From Lycorma delicatula (lineage: Eukaryota > Arthropoda > Insecta > Hemiptera > Fulgoridae), in contig NC_134455.1 in assembly GCF_047948215.1 (NCBI RefSeq), forward strand, positions 292,293,647 to 292,357,646: a DNA stretch of 64,000 bases, written 5' to 3'. Both the position numbers and the translations under genes were made by a program. Of the stretch, positions 47,827 to 59,260 are shown piece after piece. The notes beneath the pieces were generated by a model. The model worked only from the letters and a program-made list of their open reading frames with translations, made no database searches and was not told the origin of the DNA. Each line of letters begins with the position of its first letter. The stretch's first letter is position 1.

Positions 47827-50235
47827 GGTCGTCCGTTTATATTCAATATTTAAATTACTGTAGTGTGTTTCAGCTATTTATGCTATTTACCGTAAATGGA
47901 TGATAATTTTATTATTTTAATTGAGGTAAATAATGTGTTTTTATTTAGCTTTTAGCATCGTTACAGGCTATTTTCCTTTTAAGATGATTTTTTACGTTGA
48001 CTACGTTGATTTTTTATTAGGTTTTAGTTTTCAATTAATTTTGAATTGTCATTTTTAACATTTATTTATTTATAACAAATATATCTTGACCGCGCAATGA
48101 TAACGCGAAAGCGTTTTTACACAGAAAAAGAAATCCGTAACAAATAATAATTTGATCCAAAAGGCTTATTTTTAAACTATAATTTTACATTTTTCTAGAC
48201 TTATCAGTTTCATTCAATCTTTACTAATTACTCCGAAAAACTTTATTTTAAAACTATCGACCACCAGCTCTGTTTATATAATTAAAGACCTATCATAATT
48301 TAAAAAAAAAACAAGATGTGTTTCTAAGTTAAAGTTCCGCCAGTTTTGTTTTACTATCCTAACTCCGTGCTTTTCAAGCATAACAATTTAGGATATATTT
48401 TATTTCCTTTGTTCAAGATAGTAATTATGTTAGTCACTCTCGTCTTACTTTTTAAATATTGATGCTATAACACTCACTTTCCAACACAGAGAAGTTTTTA
48501 GCTTTTAAATTAATATACATTAAAATATACTTTATTAATTTCAATTTAATTAAAATTGAAATTTAATGTTAAGAGTAAAATTTTGATCTTCCTCACGAGA
48601 ATATAATTTTCTTCGCAATTTTAGTTCTTCACTTTCTTTTTACTTCTTAATCCCTTTATCATCTAAAACAATTAAAAAGTTGTTAGATTATTACTTATTT
48701 TAGTAAAATCATATTAATATTTGTAAATGGATATTTAGCGCTTGAAAAAACTTTCTAATGGCACAAAAATAGTAAATGGACAAGAAACATAATCATACTA
48801 ATTGAAAATTATAAAACGACATTAAGAAGTTGTATATTTTTAAATTGTTCATTTTCCTTGTGTTGAAATAATTAGCTACAGCAGAAACCTTAAAATTACC
48901 GCAGGATTTATTCAAATAGAGAAAATCATGATAATAAATGGAATTTTTATCAACATTTTTCGTTAGCTTGCGATATCCTGAAATTTTTATTGTAATAACA
49001 TTTTGAAAAAACAAGATCAGATTTCAATAAATATTGCTATTTTAAATTAATTTAATTCTATGCAATCATTATAAAATGTATATTACAATTGTTATTTTTA
49101 TTCTATTTTAAATTTATTATCAGAGTATTAATTAGAATGGAAAAAATAAGTATTACTCAACTTCATTAATGAACATATATTTACTGTATTATTTTAAATT
49201 AAATCATAGTTTTAATTTTTTCCAGTACAGAACAGATGTGATTTTTCCTCAGAATTGAAATAGACTGGATGGAAATAATTGTTTTGCGGTTGGCATCGAC
49301 CGGATATATCATTCGTCCGATCCAATTAGAAAGCTGGTTTATTTCTTGGTTTAGAAAGAGAGGGTTAGTTGATTCTAAGAGTACAGTTTGTGAAACGGTA
49401 CAGTAAACTACACAGAACAGCCAGTTTCTATTTAACAAGGAAGGAAATACTAAAAGTATTATCGAATAAAGTTGAAGTCGAAACTTGCACAAAACCGATG
49501 GATAACTGAAATGTTTTTATCAACTTTTCTTTTTCTATAAAACCGCTCGACCAAGTTACATTAGCTTTCTATAACTTTTTTTTACATCTTTTTCCTGTTT
49601 GGAAACTTTGTTTCAAAAAACAAAGTTACCATATGAATTTGTCATCGGATGAATGAATAAATGATTGGTGTTACATTTCAACTTATCGGATAAATGAAAA
49701 ACGGATTATTAGAAAATAATTGAGGTACTATTCCATGTTTATTTTATATTTAAATAAGTATTACATGGTTTTCTTTAAAAAAAATTTAAATCTCTTTTTT
49801 AAATATTTCGCCTTTGGAATTTCATTTCTTACAACCGTGCAGAAATTTAAATAAAATGATAAAACTTCTAGTAAAAAATGCCAGACATTCCCTAAGTGTT
49901 GAATCTCAGATCAGCAGTTTTAGTACTTATTATGCTGACCAGTTCTAAAGAAAGCTAAAAACAATTTCTATCCCAGGAGAAGTCTATAATCCATTTAGGT
50001 GTTACATTCCTTCATTAGTTTGTTTATTAACTTTGCCCATACAACTCCATGAATTTTCAGTAATTTTAACGATTTTCATAAATAGCGTATCAAATAATAA
50101 TTTCTCTCAATTACATAATTGACAAAGTAAGTATATAATAACATTATGAAAACGATTTTGTAGAGAGTGCGTTGTATTACTCAAAACAGAAACAACTAAA
50201 ACAAAATTAGTTGGAAAACAGATTAAAACTATTGT
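47827..50235. other. AT-rich non-coding stretch
   Basis: Frames at 48793-49014 and 49199-49492 (73 and 97 residues, minus) have no recognisable domain. Nothing else was assigned. Confidence 0.5.
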
Positions 50236-50369
50236 AGGTTTGTGTTTGTGAGCGCGCGCGCCTGCGTGTGTACTAGCATCCCCGTCAAGGCTTCGCTTAC
50301 TCGATAAGGTTATTAGTGCTTTCCTCGCGGTTTTTTTAATATTTTTTTATTATTATTTTTTTTTATGGT

Positions 50370-50915
50370 TTTTTAATCAAGTAACCGGTGGCAGGTGGCG
50401 GCAGCAGTTGCTTCGCACATACAGTATCAGTAGCTCTGTTGGTTGAACCGCCGCGCTGTACACCGTCGCACCCCCCTAAAAAATCGAAATTTAAAAAAAA
50501 TCCGAAAATGGATTTTAGACATTTATCTGAAGAGTATCTGCAAACCTAAATCTAATGAATATCTCGTTTAGTACAGTCGAAAATGGGGAAAATTTGCAAT
50601 CATTGTTCAAATCTTTTTTTCCCTTTCGTCACGCCATTCAAGGTCGAATTTCATAAAGTTAGCAATTATTTTTTTTAAATATCTAAATAATGATTACGCA
50701 CAACAGAGATCAAGTTGATATCTTCATTCGTTACCTTGAAATAAGAAAAAAGATAATATATTTCTTTGTTACTCCATTTTATTAACTCGTTAAACTGGTA
50801 ATTTCTAAAAGTCTTTATTAGTGTTCACTTACACCGTTTGAAGAACGTGTATACAAATTTTTATCAATTTATCTTCAGTACTTTTTGCTGGGCTTTAATT
50901 ATGAATAATTCACGA
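50370..50915 (+). repeat. Repeat family R3, copy 2
   Basis: Landmarks: 'aatcaagtaaccgg', 'gttggttgaaccgccgcgct', 'agagtatctgcaaacctaaa', 'gaaaatggggaaaa' and 'gatatcttcattcgttacc', in the same order as the reverse complement of 5498-6165. It is preceded at 50271 by 'tactagcatccccgtcaagg', resembling the start of family R2. Confidence 0.7.
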
Positions 50916-50935
50916 TATGTTTTTTTTTATATTTA

Positions 50936-51329
50936 CTAGCAAAGACGTCACGGCTTTGCCCGCGCTATGTGGTTACTTGCATTTCCCGTCACGGTCAGGA
51001 AATGTTTAGCCGGTCAGGGCTTGCTTCACTCGCGCGTCTGGCCAAGGGACTCTACTCCTTGCATCCTCCTGTTCATTAAACTCATGCTTTATGAGAATAA
51101 TAATAATAAATAAAAATTAAAGCCCGTTCAAATTATAAAAACTATTAGTGTATTGTAATTTCTACATAGGAAAGTTTGGTCAGTACAGGCCAACTTTGAG
51201 TGATCTAAGAATGTTGGTTTCAAAACAGTCGGCCTCCATCTTAAAAATATTATTAATAACTTCGTAACTGGTTACCCGAACTATACGTGTAACCAGTAAC
51301 GAAGTATGAAGTACGAAGTACAGGTAAAA
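50936..51329. repeat. GC-richer R2-like fragment between R3 copies
   Basis: It starts 'ctagcaaagacgtcacggct', echoing the R2 opening (ctag...cccggca...gcttcgct), and then carries an unassigned stretch with 'cgcgcgtctggccaagggac'. Around 51270-51325 the words 'ttcgtaactggtta' and 'taaccagtaacgaa' form a short inverted repeat. Confidence 0.4.
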
Positions 51330-52085
51330 ATGTATTTTGCTCGGTTCTTATCGTTACTCGACAAACACCACTAGGAAGTGTCCGTACTTCGTTTCTCATT
51401 TATTTTTTAATTACTTTTATTTTATGTTCTTTAGTCAAGTAACCGGAGGCCAGTCCTGTTGTACATGCAGTAACAGTTGCTGTGTTGGTTGAGCCGCCGC
51501 GCCGTACCACCTCATACCCTTTAAAAAATTGAATTTAAAAAAAATCGAAAATAGTTTTTAGATATTTATCTTAAGAGTATTTGCAAGACCCAATCTAGAG
51601 AATATGTTGTTTTGTATAGTCGGAAATGGGGAAAATTGCAGTCATACTTTAAATTATTTTTCCTTACTTCACTCCTTTTAAGGATTAATTTTGAAAAATC
51701 TAGAAATTGATTTTTAGATTTTAACATGAATATTACACACACAAAAATCAAGTTTATATCTTCAGTTTTTATTGCGAAATTAAAAAAAAATAGCCGAGTT
51801 TTAAAAAAAAAATTCAAAATTTATTTTACCTCTTAAACTTGGAATTTCTAAAAATCTAAACATTCGTTGTTAGATATGAAGATTGAACATACCAAAAATA
51901 AAACTGATATCTTCATTTGTTACCGAAAAATTAAAAAAATTGTTAATTTTCTCCATTTCAACCATAAAATTTTAATTTCCAAAATTCCTTTCTTAGTGTG
52001 CACTTAGACCGTAAGAACATGTTTACAAATTTTCATCATTCTATTTTCAGTACTTAATGCTGGGCGTTGATGAATCCATCAGTCA
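51330..52085 (+). repeat. Repeat family R3, copy 3
   Basis: Same landmark order as copy 2 but with the longer left side shared with copy 1 ('cgtacttcgtttctcattta'), and 'gttggttgagccgccgcgcc' in the core. The right part contains an internal doubling: two stretches with 'acacacaaaaatcaagttta' and 'cataccaaaaataaaactga' each followed by 'atatcttca'. It ends next to a (TA)n run at 52108-52138. The 83-residue minus-strand frame at 51566-51817 is inside the repeat. Confidence 0.7.
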
Positions 52086-52105
52086 GTCAGGAAGACATGT
52101 AATTT

Positions 52106-52137
<32 letters not shown>

Positions 52138-52140
52138 CTA

Positions 52141-52626
52141 GAAGATCCGGCAATGCTTCGCTATTGCTAGATTTGAGTATATATGCAGATTAAATGAACA
52201 CTATTGAAAGTTTGATAAAACATTAACAAAATTAAGATTACGAAACTTCACAAAATTTAACCTTTCCCTTTTACCCTTTTTTTCTTTTCCCTTTTCCCTT
52301 TTCTTTTCCCCTTACCATCTTTCTTTTTCCCGTTTTAGTTTTACCAGTCCCTTTCCCCATTTTTCCTTTTTTTCCCCCTTTCCCTTTACTTCCCCAATTT
52401 CTCATTCTCCTATTTACCTTTTCCCCTTTCCCTTTTCATCTTTCCACTTTCTATTTCCTTTTCCCCGTTTCCCCCTTTTTTAATTTTTTACATTTTCTTC
52501 TTCTTCCCTTTTTACCTTCTTCGTCTAACAGATAGCGCTGTTCTTCAAAAAGCATGTTTTTACCTGTCACAGGAGATTTAGGATTTTGAACAAACGAACA
52601 TTTACATTTTTATTTATATAGATATA
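52141..52626 (+). repeat. Repeat family R2, copy 2
   Basis: It opens with 'gatccggcaatgcttcgcta', followed by 'attaaatgaacactattgaa', a long TTCC-rich pyrimidine tract (about 52260-52515) and an AT tail ('ttatttatatagatatata'). Compared with copy 1 it lacks the GA run and the doubled 'ccacctag' segment. Confidence 0.65.
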
Positions 52627-53060
52627 TAGTTTGAGCAAAGATTTTACAGTATAAAATGATAAAAGAAAATAAAGATAAGGATATATGAAACAGTAGGATT
52701 AGGATGTAAGATATATGTTGAGGTTAAGAGATGTGCAGACAATAAAAATTAATAGAGAAATACATTAAATCGGACAAATGACTGATGACATATTTTTAAT
52801 CAAAAAAGGATAACTTTATTATTAGGGAATAGTTATAATATTAGACAAATATGTATTATTAAGTTAAGATGAATTAAAATTTTACAAACAAAATTTTATA
52901 TAAAATTTTTAAAAATTATGTTAATTTTTAAGAACGAATATAAAACAGAGTTATTTAATAAATTAATGTATATCTAAAGATAAATTAATATAGCTAAAAG
53001 TTTAGGAAATTTTCTATATAGAGAGATGACCATAGAACAAACAGCTATTGTATAAAAATT
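52627..53060. other. AT-rich non-coding stretch
   Basis: No gene or repeat was recognised. Confidence 0.5.
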
Positions 53061-53064
53061 TAAT

Positions 53065-53600
53065 TAAATTTTTTTAAAAACCCACGACGGGAAAATCTAA
53101 GTAAAAAAATATTAAAATGTGGTCCTCTAAAAAGAGTGACATAATTAACTGTATTTATACTTTACAGTCCTCTGTGACATTTTGATATAATAAAATTACT
53201 AGAATTAAACAATTATAAATATAAAAGTAAGTCTATTAATTGTTCCTATCTTCAACAATAAAATTTAAGATTTTGATTAACCGTCATGCGTGACCCTTAG
53301 ACTGCAAACATAAGCTTTGATTATCATCATAGTCACGCTTATCTATGCAGTCTACGGGTCGCGCACAACGGTTAATCAAAATCTTAAATTTTATTGTTGT
53401 AGATTGATAAAATTAATAGACTTACTTTTATATTTATAATTGTTTAGTACTAGGAATTGTATTACAGTATTAAATCACAATGTCACAGAGGATTATAATG
53501 TAAACATACAATTATTTAATTATTTTACTCTTTTTAGAGAACACCTTTTTAATACTTTTTGCTTAAGGTTTTATCGTTGGGGTTTTTTATTTTAGTTTTT
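53065..53600. repeat. Large imperfect palindrome (foldback element)
   Basis: Two arms of about 250 bp meet at about 53325 with a loop of about 20 bp. Paired landmarks from inside out: 'agactgca' / 'tgcagtct', 'gattttgattaaccg' / 'cggttaatcaaaatc', 'ataaaagtaagtctattaat' / 'attaatagacttacttttat', 'cctctgtgaca' / 'tgtcacagagg', 'ctctaaaaagagt' / 'actctttttagag', and 'aaaaaccc' / 'ggggtttttt'. The inner arms are about 90% identical; the outer arms are weaker. No coding capacity was seen in the arms. A foldback-type or MITE-like element is likely. Confidence 0.85.
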
Positions 53601-53603
53601 ATT

Positions 53604-54047
53604 TATTACTTTTTAAAGATTTGTAAACCTGTGCTTAACAGTGGGGCTTTACAGGCTGATTATGATGATGAAGATGAAAGTTTAGTATACTTTACCAGCG
53701 CAAATTATTTAATAATCCACTCAATAATAACTCTAGCTTTGCTAGAGTTAGAAAGACTCAGAAATACTCAAAAACCGTTTTGGAGAAACATATCTACTGC
53801 AACGCCCCTGGCGGCTTATAACCGTAAAACTAATCTAAGAACCTGCTCTGAACTGAAACATATGTATTGCAAAAAAAATCTCATTGAAATCGGTCCAGTA
53901 GTATTTGAGGTAGATGGTAACAGACGCACACACACACACAACCTTTTCCTCCCCAAACGCATATATCGTCTCCGTTCCGTCGTGGGTAAACGGTTCAGAG
54001 TATATAAAAATCTGATAAGAAAAAAACAGTTTTTAAGATATTCGTAA
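53604..54047 (+). repeat. Probable repeat containing an unrecognised ORF
   Basis: A 162-residue frame (53559-54047) starts at the palindrome's right edge. Its first 30 residues are hydrophobic, followed by an acidic stretch (DYDDEDES) and then basic sequence. The part from 53775 to 53945, with 'cgcccctggcggcttataac' and 'aaatcggtccagtagtattt' and then (AC)8, reads like the untranslated tail of an insect retroelement rather than a gene. I do not recognise any domain. The overlapping minus-strand frame (53816-54178) is its shadow. Confidence 0.4.
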
Positions 54048-54501
54048 GATTTAGTATTTCGCAAGTTCCTGTAACTATTTTTGGGACAGAGAATTTCACT
54101 ATTAGCGGTCTTCCTATTATGTTCTTGAATAGAACTATTTAATTTACTTTTTTTGAAGAACTTTATATATTCCAGCAAAGATTGATTGTAATTAGGATTT
54201 TTCGTAGTAAATTTTTTTTATATTAATTTTTAACACCTTTCTTGCTTAATCATCCTGCTTCATTTAAGTATTTAATAATATAACAGTTGTTTCAGGTGAT
54301 AATAGTGTATAAAATCTTCCCTTGATCAGTAGTTATTTTCTTCTTTTTTTTGTGAGTGTATAAACAAATATAGTTTATTTGTGGACGATTGTGTTCGGTT
54401 TGGAAGTAGTATTATATTAGTACTAATATTAATCTTAGTTAGTTGTTAGGAATTTAGCTTTTACTTAGTGGATTATAACCATATCCTACCAAAAAATAAA
54501 T

Positions 54502-55640
54502 ATGGATCAGCTGTCACTTGATCGATTTGACGTCAATGAAATTAGGACTGGTGGAGCTAACTCGTTATCTGGTAGAAAACATGGATCTTTAACAACTTAT
54601 TATATAGGATATTTATTATATAAGATGATAGAAACCCTAGGAAATTATACCGACGTAACCTCATTAGATATAACATTTTTAGCAATATGAATGACTCTGT
54701 AGTGAAGCTACCATTGGTGTCAGTCTCCGAGCCAGGATTTCTATGATGGCAAATGATTACAGTTCTGTGTAAGCTGGAATGACGTTGATTACAAGTGAAA
54801 TCGCAAGCAACTTATCGTGGTCGAACAGACATGAGGACTTACCGATGGAAGAAAGCAATTATGAAGAACACTGGAAGGAAACCCTTAAACCACTTCCGAT
54901 TGTCCTCTATGGAATCAAAGACGTGTTGCGTCTCTACAAACTGATAGACTCAATCGTGTCCAAAAGCGACTACTGTATAAAAATTGTCAGTACAAAACAG
55001 TTAGGTATAATGTCGAAAAACGTAGACATTAGCAAAAAAATAATAGAGTTGTCCGTGAGCACAAGCTAATCGGACACATTTACGCCGAAAGACAAGCTTG
55101 CCTTTCGAGTAGTACTGAGAAACCTCGGCTATTCAATCCCAGTTGCTGTCACCAAGAATGAAATTGAGGTACGAGGACATAGCAAACGAAGCATAATAAA
55201 TGAGCGTCTTTGCGTCACAAAAGACCCGTTGTCAGCATTCTTCGTGAATCTTGAGCATAATGAGAACAACAAGAAGATATTCAATGTACGAGACATCCCG
55301 AACTGTAGCGTCATATTCGTAATACCTAGAAGAGATCTGGGTTTACTCCATTGCTTAAGATGTCAACAGTACGGACATGCAAAGAATAATTGTAAGCAAC
55401 CCTTCCAGTATGGGAAGTGAGCAAAAGGACACAGAACTGCTGACTGGCCTAGAAAACACCGAAACACTCCTGTTGTTTTCGCACTTTGCTAATCAGATTA
55501 TCCGGCAAATTACAGATGTTGTAGGGTATATAAGAAGGTCCTGGAGAGAAAGCAAAAACAGAAAGTGCCAAGATCCAAGGGATAGGCTAGTCCGTATGTG
55601 CCTAGAGAGAAACAGTCGATTTCATTTAATCTGAGCAACG
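54502..55640 (+). pseudogene. Jockey-type LINE ORF1 (gag-like, zinc knuckle), degenerate
   Basis: An N-terminal piece opens at ATG 54502 (MDQLSLDRFDVNEIRTGG). A second frame from 54779 carries EEHWKETLKPLPIVLYGIKD, the start of the nucleic-acid-binding domain. After a stop at 55067 the strand reads KLAFRVVLRNLGYSIPV and FFVNLEHNENNKKIFNVRDI, the block that precedes the Cys-rich region in insect Jockey-type gag proteins. The zinc knuckle CLRCQQYGHAKNNC lies at 55352-55393 (CX2CX4HX4C, all four ligands kept). The frame then breaks at 55418. ORF1 protein packages element RNA. Several in-frame stops make it a pseudogene. Antisense frame 55129-55314 is a shadow. Confidence 0.78.
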
Positions 55641-56339
55641 CCAATTTCTCTTCTTTAGACCGAGAGCGATCTAGGGGCTAAGGACCCAATCTGATAATAA
55701 TATTGGATCTTAACGTCGCTACTGCAGGAGGCAGCCTGGTGATCAACGCCTGAAGACAAGCATGAGGTGACTGTTCACTGGAGGTAATGGACCTCGTTTC
55801 GATAAAGAGACTTCTCAGGAGAAGTTAGCTGTGTTACAGTAGAACAGAGAGTAGGGCGTCTTTAAACAGAGGTTACTCTGAGGTTGAAACGGGTGCTAAA
55901 GTTTTTCAAGGAAGATATTTAAAAATTACCTCAGTAATATCTTTCACCTTCATAAAAGGACGACTGATATTGGTGATGGTGGTTTCCTTCTTTGTGGAAT
56001 TCCACGAGGAAGTTTCAAAGACTGTTTCCTCAATTACCTCCATTTAAGAAATTAGATCTATCATCTGTTAGAAGTGACTGTGAGAAGGCCAACCTGTTTG
56101 GTAGGCACGTACGGTTGGTCTTTCAACCACTTAACATCCATGGCGCCAGTGAAGAGGATATTATGAACTTCTTAGAGAGCCTAATTTCGGTGATTCTTCC
56201 AATTAAGCTCTTCTCGTCCAGGAAGGCGCTAAAGGGAGAAGGCGCAATACTCACACAATGAACCTAGCTTTGACTTGATTACCAACAAAATGCTCGCTAT
56301 GGTCCATCTAAGGCCGTAATTTATATGACTCAACTGTTT
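55641..56339 (+). pseudogene. Eroded ORF1/ORF2 junction of the Jockey-type LINE
   Basis: The apurinic endonuclease domain expected at the ORF2 N-terminus cannot be read. Only scattered frames remain, for example 55992-56261 (89 residues, with SLKSFQRLF-like and HVRLVFQPLN pieces just beyond). The gap between zinc knuckle and RT is far too short for an intact endonuclease, so part is deleted. Confidence 0.5.
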
Positions 56340-57590
56340 TATATTTTCCATCAAATGATATGTTATCCGTCAGAATGGAAGAAATACCAAATATTTATGG
56401 TCTCTAAGCCGGGCAAGTCAGTGCATGAGGTGTCCTCGTACAGGCTAATTAGCCTGTTGCCTACTTTGTCCATGGTATTTAGAAAGTATTTTCTTCGGAG
56501 ATAGTGGCCAGTTTTACAGCGGGGATAAGTTATTCCTGACCACCAGTTCGGTTTTTTCAGTGATCACCCAACAATTAAACAGATAAATGGTATCATTCGT
56601 GTTATCTCTAAATTCTTAGAGAAGAAAAAATGTTGTTCTGCTGCCTTTCTAGATGTCCAACAACCGTTTGATAAGGTCTGGCTACCTGACCTGCTATAAA
56701 ATTAAAAAACCAGTTTATCTTTACTACTCTATTTGCTATTGCGTAGTTACTTTTTCGGTCCTTTTCCCAGATTAACTATAAGGAGATGTTATCTGATTTT
56801 TTTTTGACGCTGCCTCAGGTGTTCCTCAAGGCTCAGTGTTGGGAGCCTATCCTCTACTTCTCCTCACTGCGGACATTCCGATTACAGACCATACCGCTAT
56901 TGCATCGTTTGCCGATGATCTAACTCAGACTTCAGCTAGGTTGCAATCGGGATTAGATCTCCTAGCCGAGTTGTTGAGGAAATATAAGATAAAGGTGAAT
57001 CAAGAGAAGTCGACTCATATGACATTCTCGATGAGAAGGGGTGACTGCCCAGGATCCATTTCGATGGGTCTGACATACCGTGAGCTGAAAGTGTATGGTA
57101 TTTAGGTATTCACCAAATCGTCGTTTAACATGGGAGGTTCGTATTAAAGAAAAAAGAAAGCAGATAGTTACAAAATTTAAAGAGCTATACTAGTTAATAG
57201 GCAAGAAGTCGGAATTATCGGTATTTACTAACAAAGCTGCTGTAGTTCTAAGTGATAGTAACCAATTTAGACTTATGGAATCCAGTTTTGGGATACGGTA
57301 ATTACTACCAGTATAAAAACTATCCGATGCTTTCAGAATAAATTTGCGTAATACATAACGCAGGCGGCATTATTCGTTCGGAACATCGAAATCCATGAGT
57401 ACTTAGGATTACCGTATGTTCGGGAAGATGTCAATCGACTGACAACCGAGTACAAAATAAAACTTGATATACTAAATATATAACTAAAATAAAATCACCA
57501 CGTGAACAACCTAGCAGTGAACCTTTTGCACAATGCCGAAGATATTAGGCGGTTAAAGCGACTACATGTATTAGACTTAAGAACTTAAAA
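56340..57590 (+). pseudogene. Jockey-type LINE ORF2 reverse transcriptase and C-terminus, degenerate
   Basis: In order and in mixed frames: CYPSEWKKYQIFMVSKPGKS and YRLISLLPTLSMVFRKYF (56358-56500; the P-x-x-WK...I-x-KPGK...YRPISLL block); PDHQFGFFSDHPTIKQI and CCSAAFLDVQQPFDKVW (to 56686; the AFLDV..AFD block with catalytic Asp kept); the GVPQGSVLG-type motif near 56815; FADD at 56908-56919 (catalytic Asps kept); and KYKIKVNQEKSTHMTF. Past the stop at 57105, YGIQFWDTVITTSIKTIRCF, NIEIHEYLGLPYVREDVNRL and LAVNLLHNAEDIRRLKRLHV match the Jockey C-terminal region. The enzyme would prime cDNA at a nicked target. At least six frame breaks are present. A 3' untranslated part probably runs to about 57790. 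Confidence 0.85.
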
Positions 57591-59078
57591 TTGATACTCC
57601 GGACGAGGTTTTTAATCTTGAGTTATGCATCATTTAAGTTTATGTTTATGACTTTATGTTTTTGGTGTCCTTTGTTTTTATATTATTTTTTCATTTACCG
57701 TTTGGTTTTATTCGTATTAATAGATTTTTTATGGATTCTAATAAAAGCTAGTTGTGCAGACTTTACCAGTGCATATGCCGTCTGATTTAATACTGACGTT
57801 TTTAGAATGTATATAATTAAGTGGTTCAAGGAAACTCCTTTACTCTTCCTTAATGCAATGAACTTTACTTACTATTTTTACCTACAAAATTGATTTTAAA
57901 TATAATTTTAGATAGAAAAAATATCCTAGATGACTTCGGTTCTGAGATCTTAAAGATCGGTTCAAAACAGAACCAGTTTTCTTAGTTTGTGAGGCGCCAG
58001 CATAGAGCTTTATCGTTTACACGTGCGTTTAAGATTTGCTCCGTTAAGGTTATTGACTTATTGAGAAAGGCTTTCCCATCGGATTTGATTATGAAGATGA
58101 GGACTCATTTGTGGAAATTGTGACAGGAGAGCAGGAGATGGAAGTATTTCGTAAGTAATTGTGAGTAAATGCAACTCAACCAGAAGAAAGTGTAGCTGAT
58201 GGCGCCACCGTTCCAAATCTCATTACATTTTTCTGTAAATAAATTCGTACCAGACTTGGGAAATGGTATACCTTTACACATTACTTTTCTTAAGAGTAGC
58301 AGATACTCGGGTTCAATTTTTTTCAATGACATTTTTCAATGTAAAGATGTCTACCAAATAATGATCCATCTCCTTCTGGAAGCTTGCTTCACTCGAATAA
58401 TTCTTATATTTGATTGCCGTGCACTCGAGGAGAGTCCCTACGACCCTGAAACTTCAAGGTCGGGATGAATCTCTCTTCCCAACAACAATGAGACGTGATA
58501 CTAGTCATACGGCCGGATTGTCTGGGATAAATTTTTCTTCGATAAGGTTACTTCGATCAACTACCCCCAACAACATTACAAAGCCTTTGATATTATTTGA
58601 TGGTGGATCAGCCACTAGCTAAATTTTTCAGTTTATCGTATTGGTGAAGATCCTAAATGGCATAAGCAATCACGTGACCAAAAGAAAGTTCGGAAGTTGC
58701 AAGCCAGTCAACTCTCCTAACGAGTGGAATAATCCGCATGTAATTTTAACTGCAATATAGAATATTTAATTTTATTAACAGTAAGAAAAATGTTTTCGGT
58801 TAGATTATCATGAGATTGATGAACCTCGACTGAGATGTAATTTTCAATCCATCGTTTAATTCAGAAAATAGTTTTTATTATTGTTTTATATATGCTAGTT
58901 TCGGTTTATTAATTTTAGTTGAAACTATTTCAATAAAACAGAAATTTTTATATACAAAAATTAAAACATATTTCACATTCCTGTAGTCTTATTTAACGTT
59001 CAGGAAGAAAAATTCTAAACTTTTTTATCAGCATTATTTTTTTCTATTTTTATCAAGATGCAAGTTTCTTCCGACCTG
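57591..59078. other. LINE 3' flank and unassigned less AT-rich sequence
   Basis: The first 200 bp are probably Jockey-type 3' UTR ('aataaaagctagttgtgcag' near 57740). Beyond it, 57895-58760 is moderately GC-rich and holds overlapping frames (58105-58332, 58199-58468, 58410-58622) with no domain I recognise. It may be another eroded retroelement. Confidence 0.4.
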
Positions 59079-59260
59079 TGTTTTTTTTTTTTTTTTTTTA
59101 AGAACGGGTTGTTTTTAATACGGGTAGACATTTTAGTAGACTTTTCTACAATAAAATAAAAAGTATAAATTAAATATACTTTTAAAGTGTCAAACCGACT
59201 TCAAAAACCATAATAAAAAGTAAATTCAAAATATACTTTTTAATTTATAACTTGTTGACA
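59079..59260. repeat. T-run and 'accgacttcaaa' fragment
   Basis: A run of about 20 T lies at 59081-59100. 'aaaccgacttcaaaaa' at 59192 repeats the ends of the element at 23.3-25.4 kb. 'aaaagtataaattaaatata' (59158) and 'atatactttttaattta' (59231) form an inverted pair around it. Confidence 0.45.

Noticed and set aside
53816..54178. 120-residue minus-strand ORF
   Set aside because: Shadow of the plus-strand frame in repeat-like sequence; no recognisable domain.
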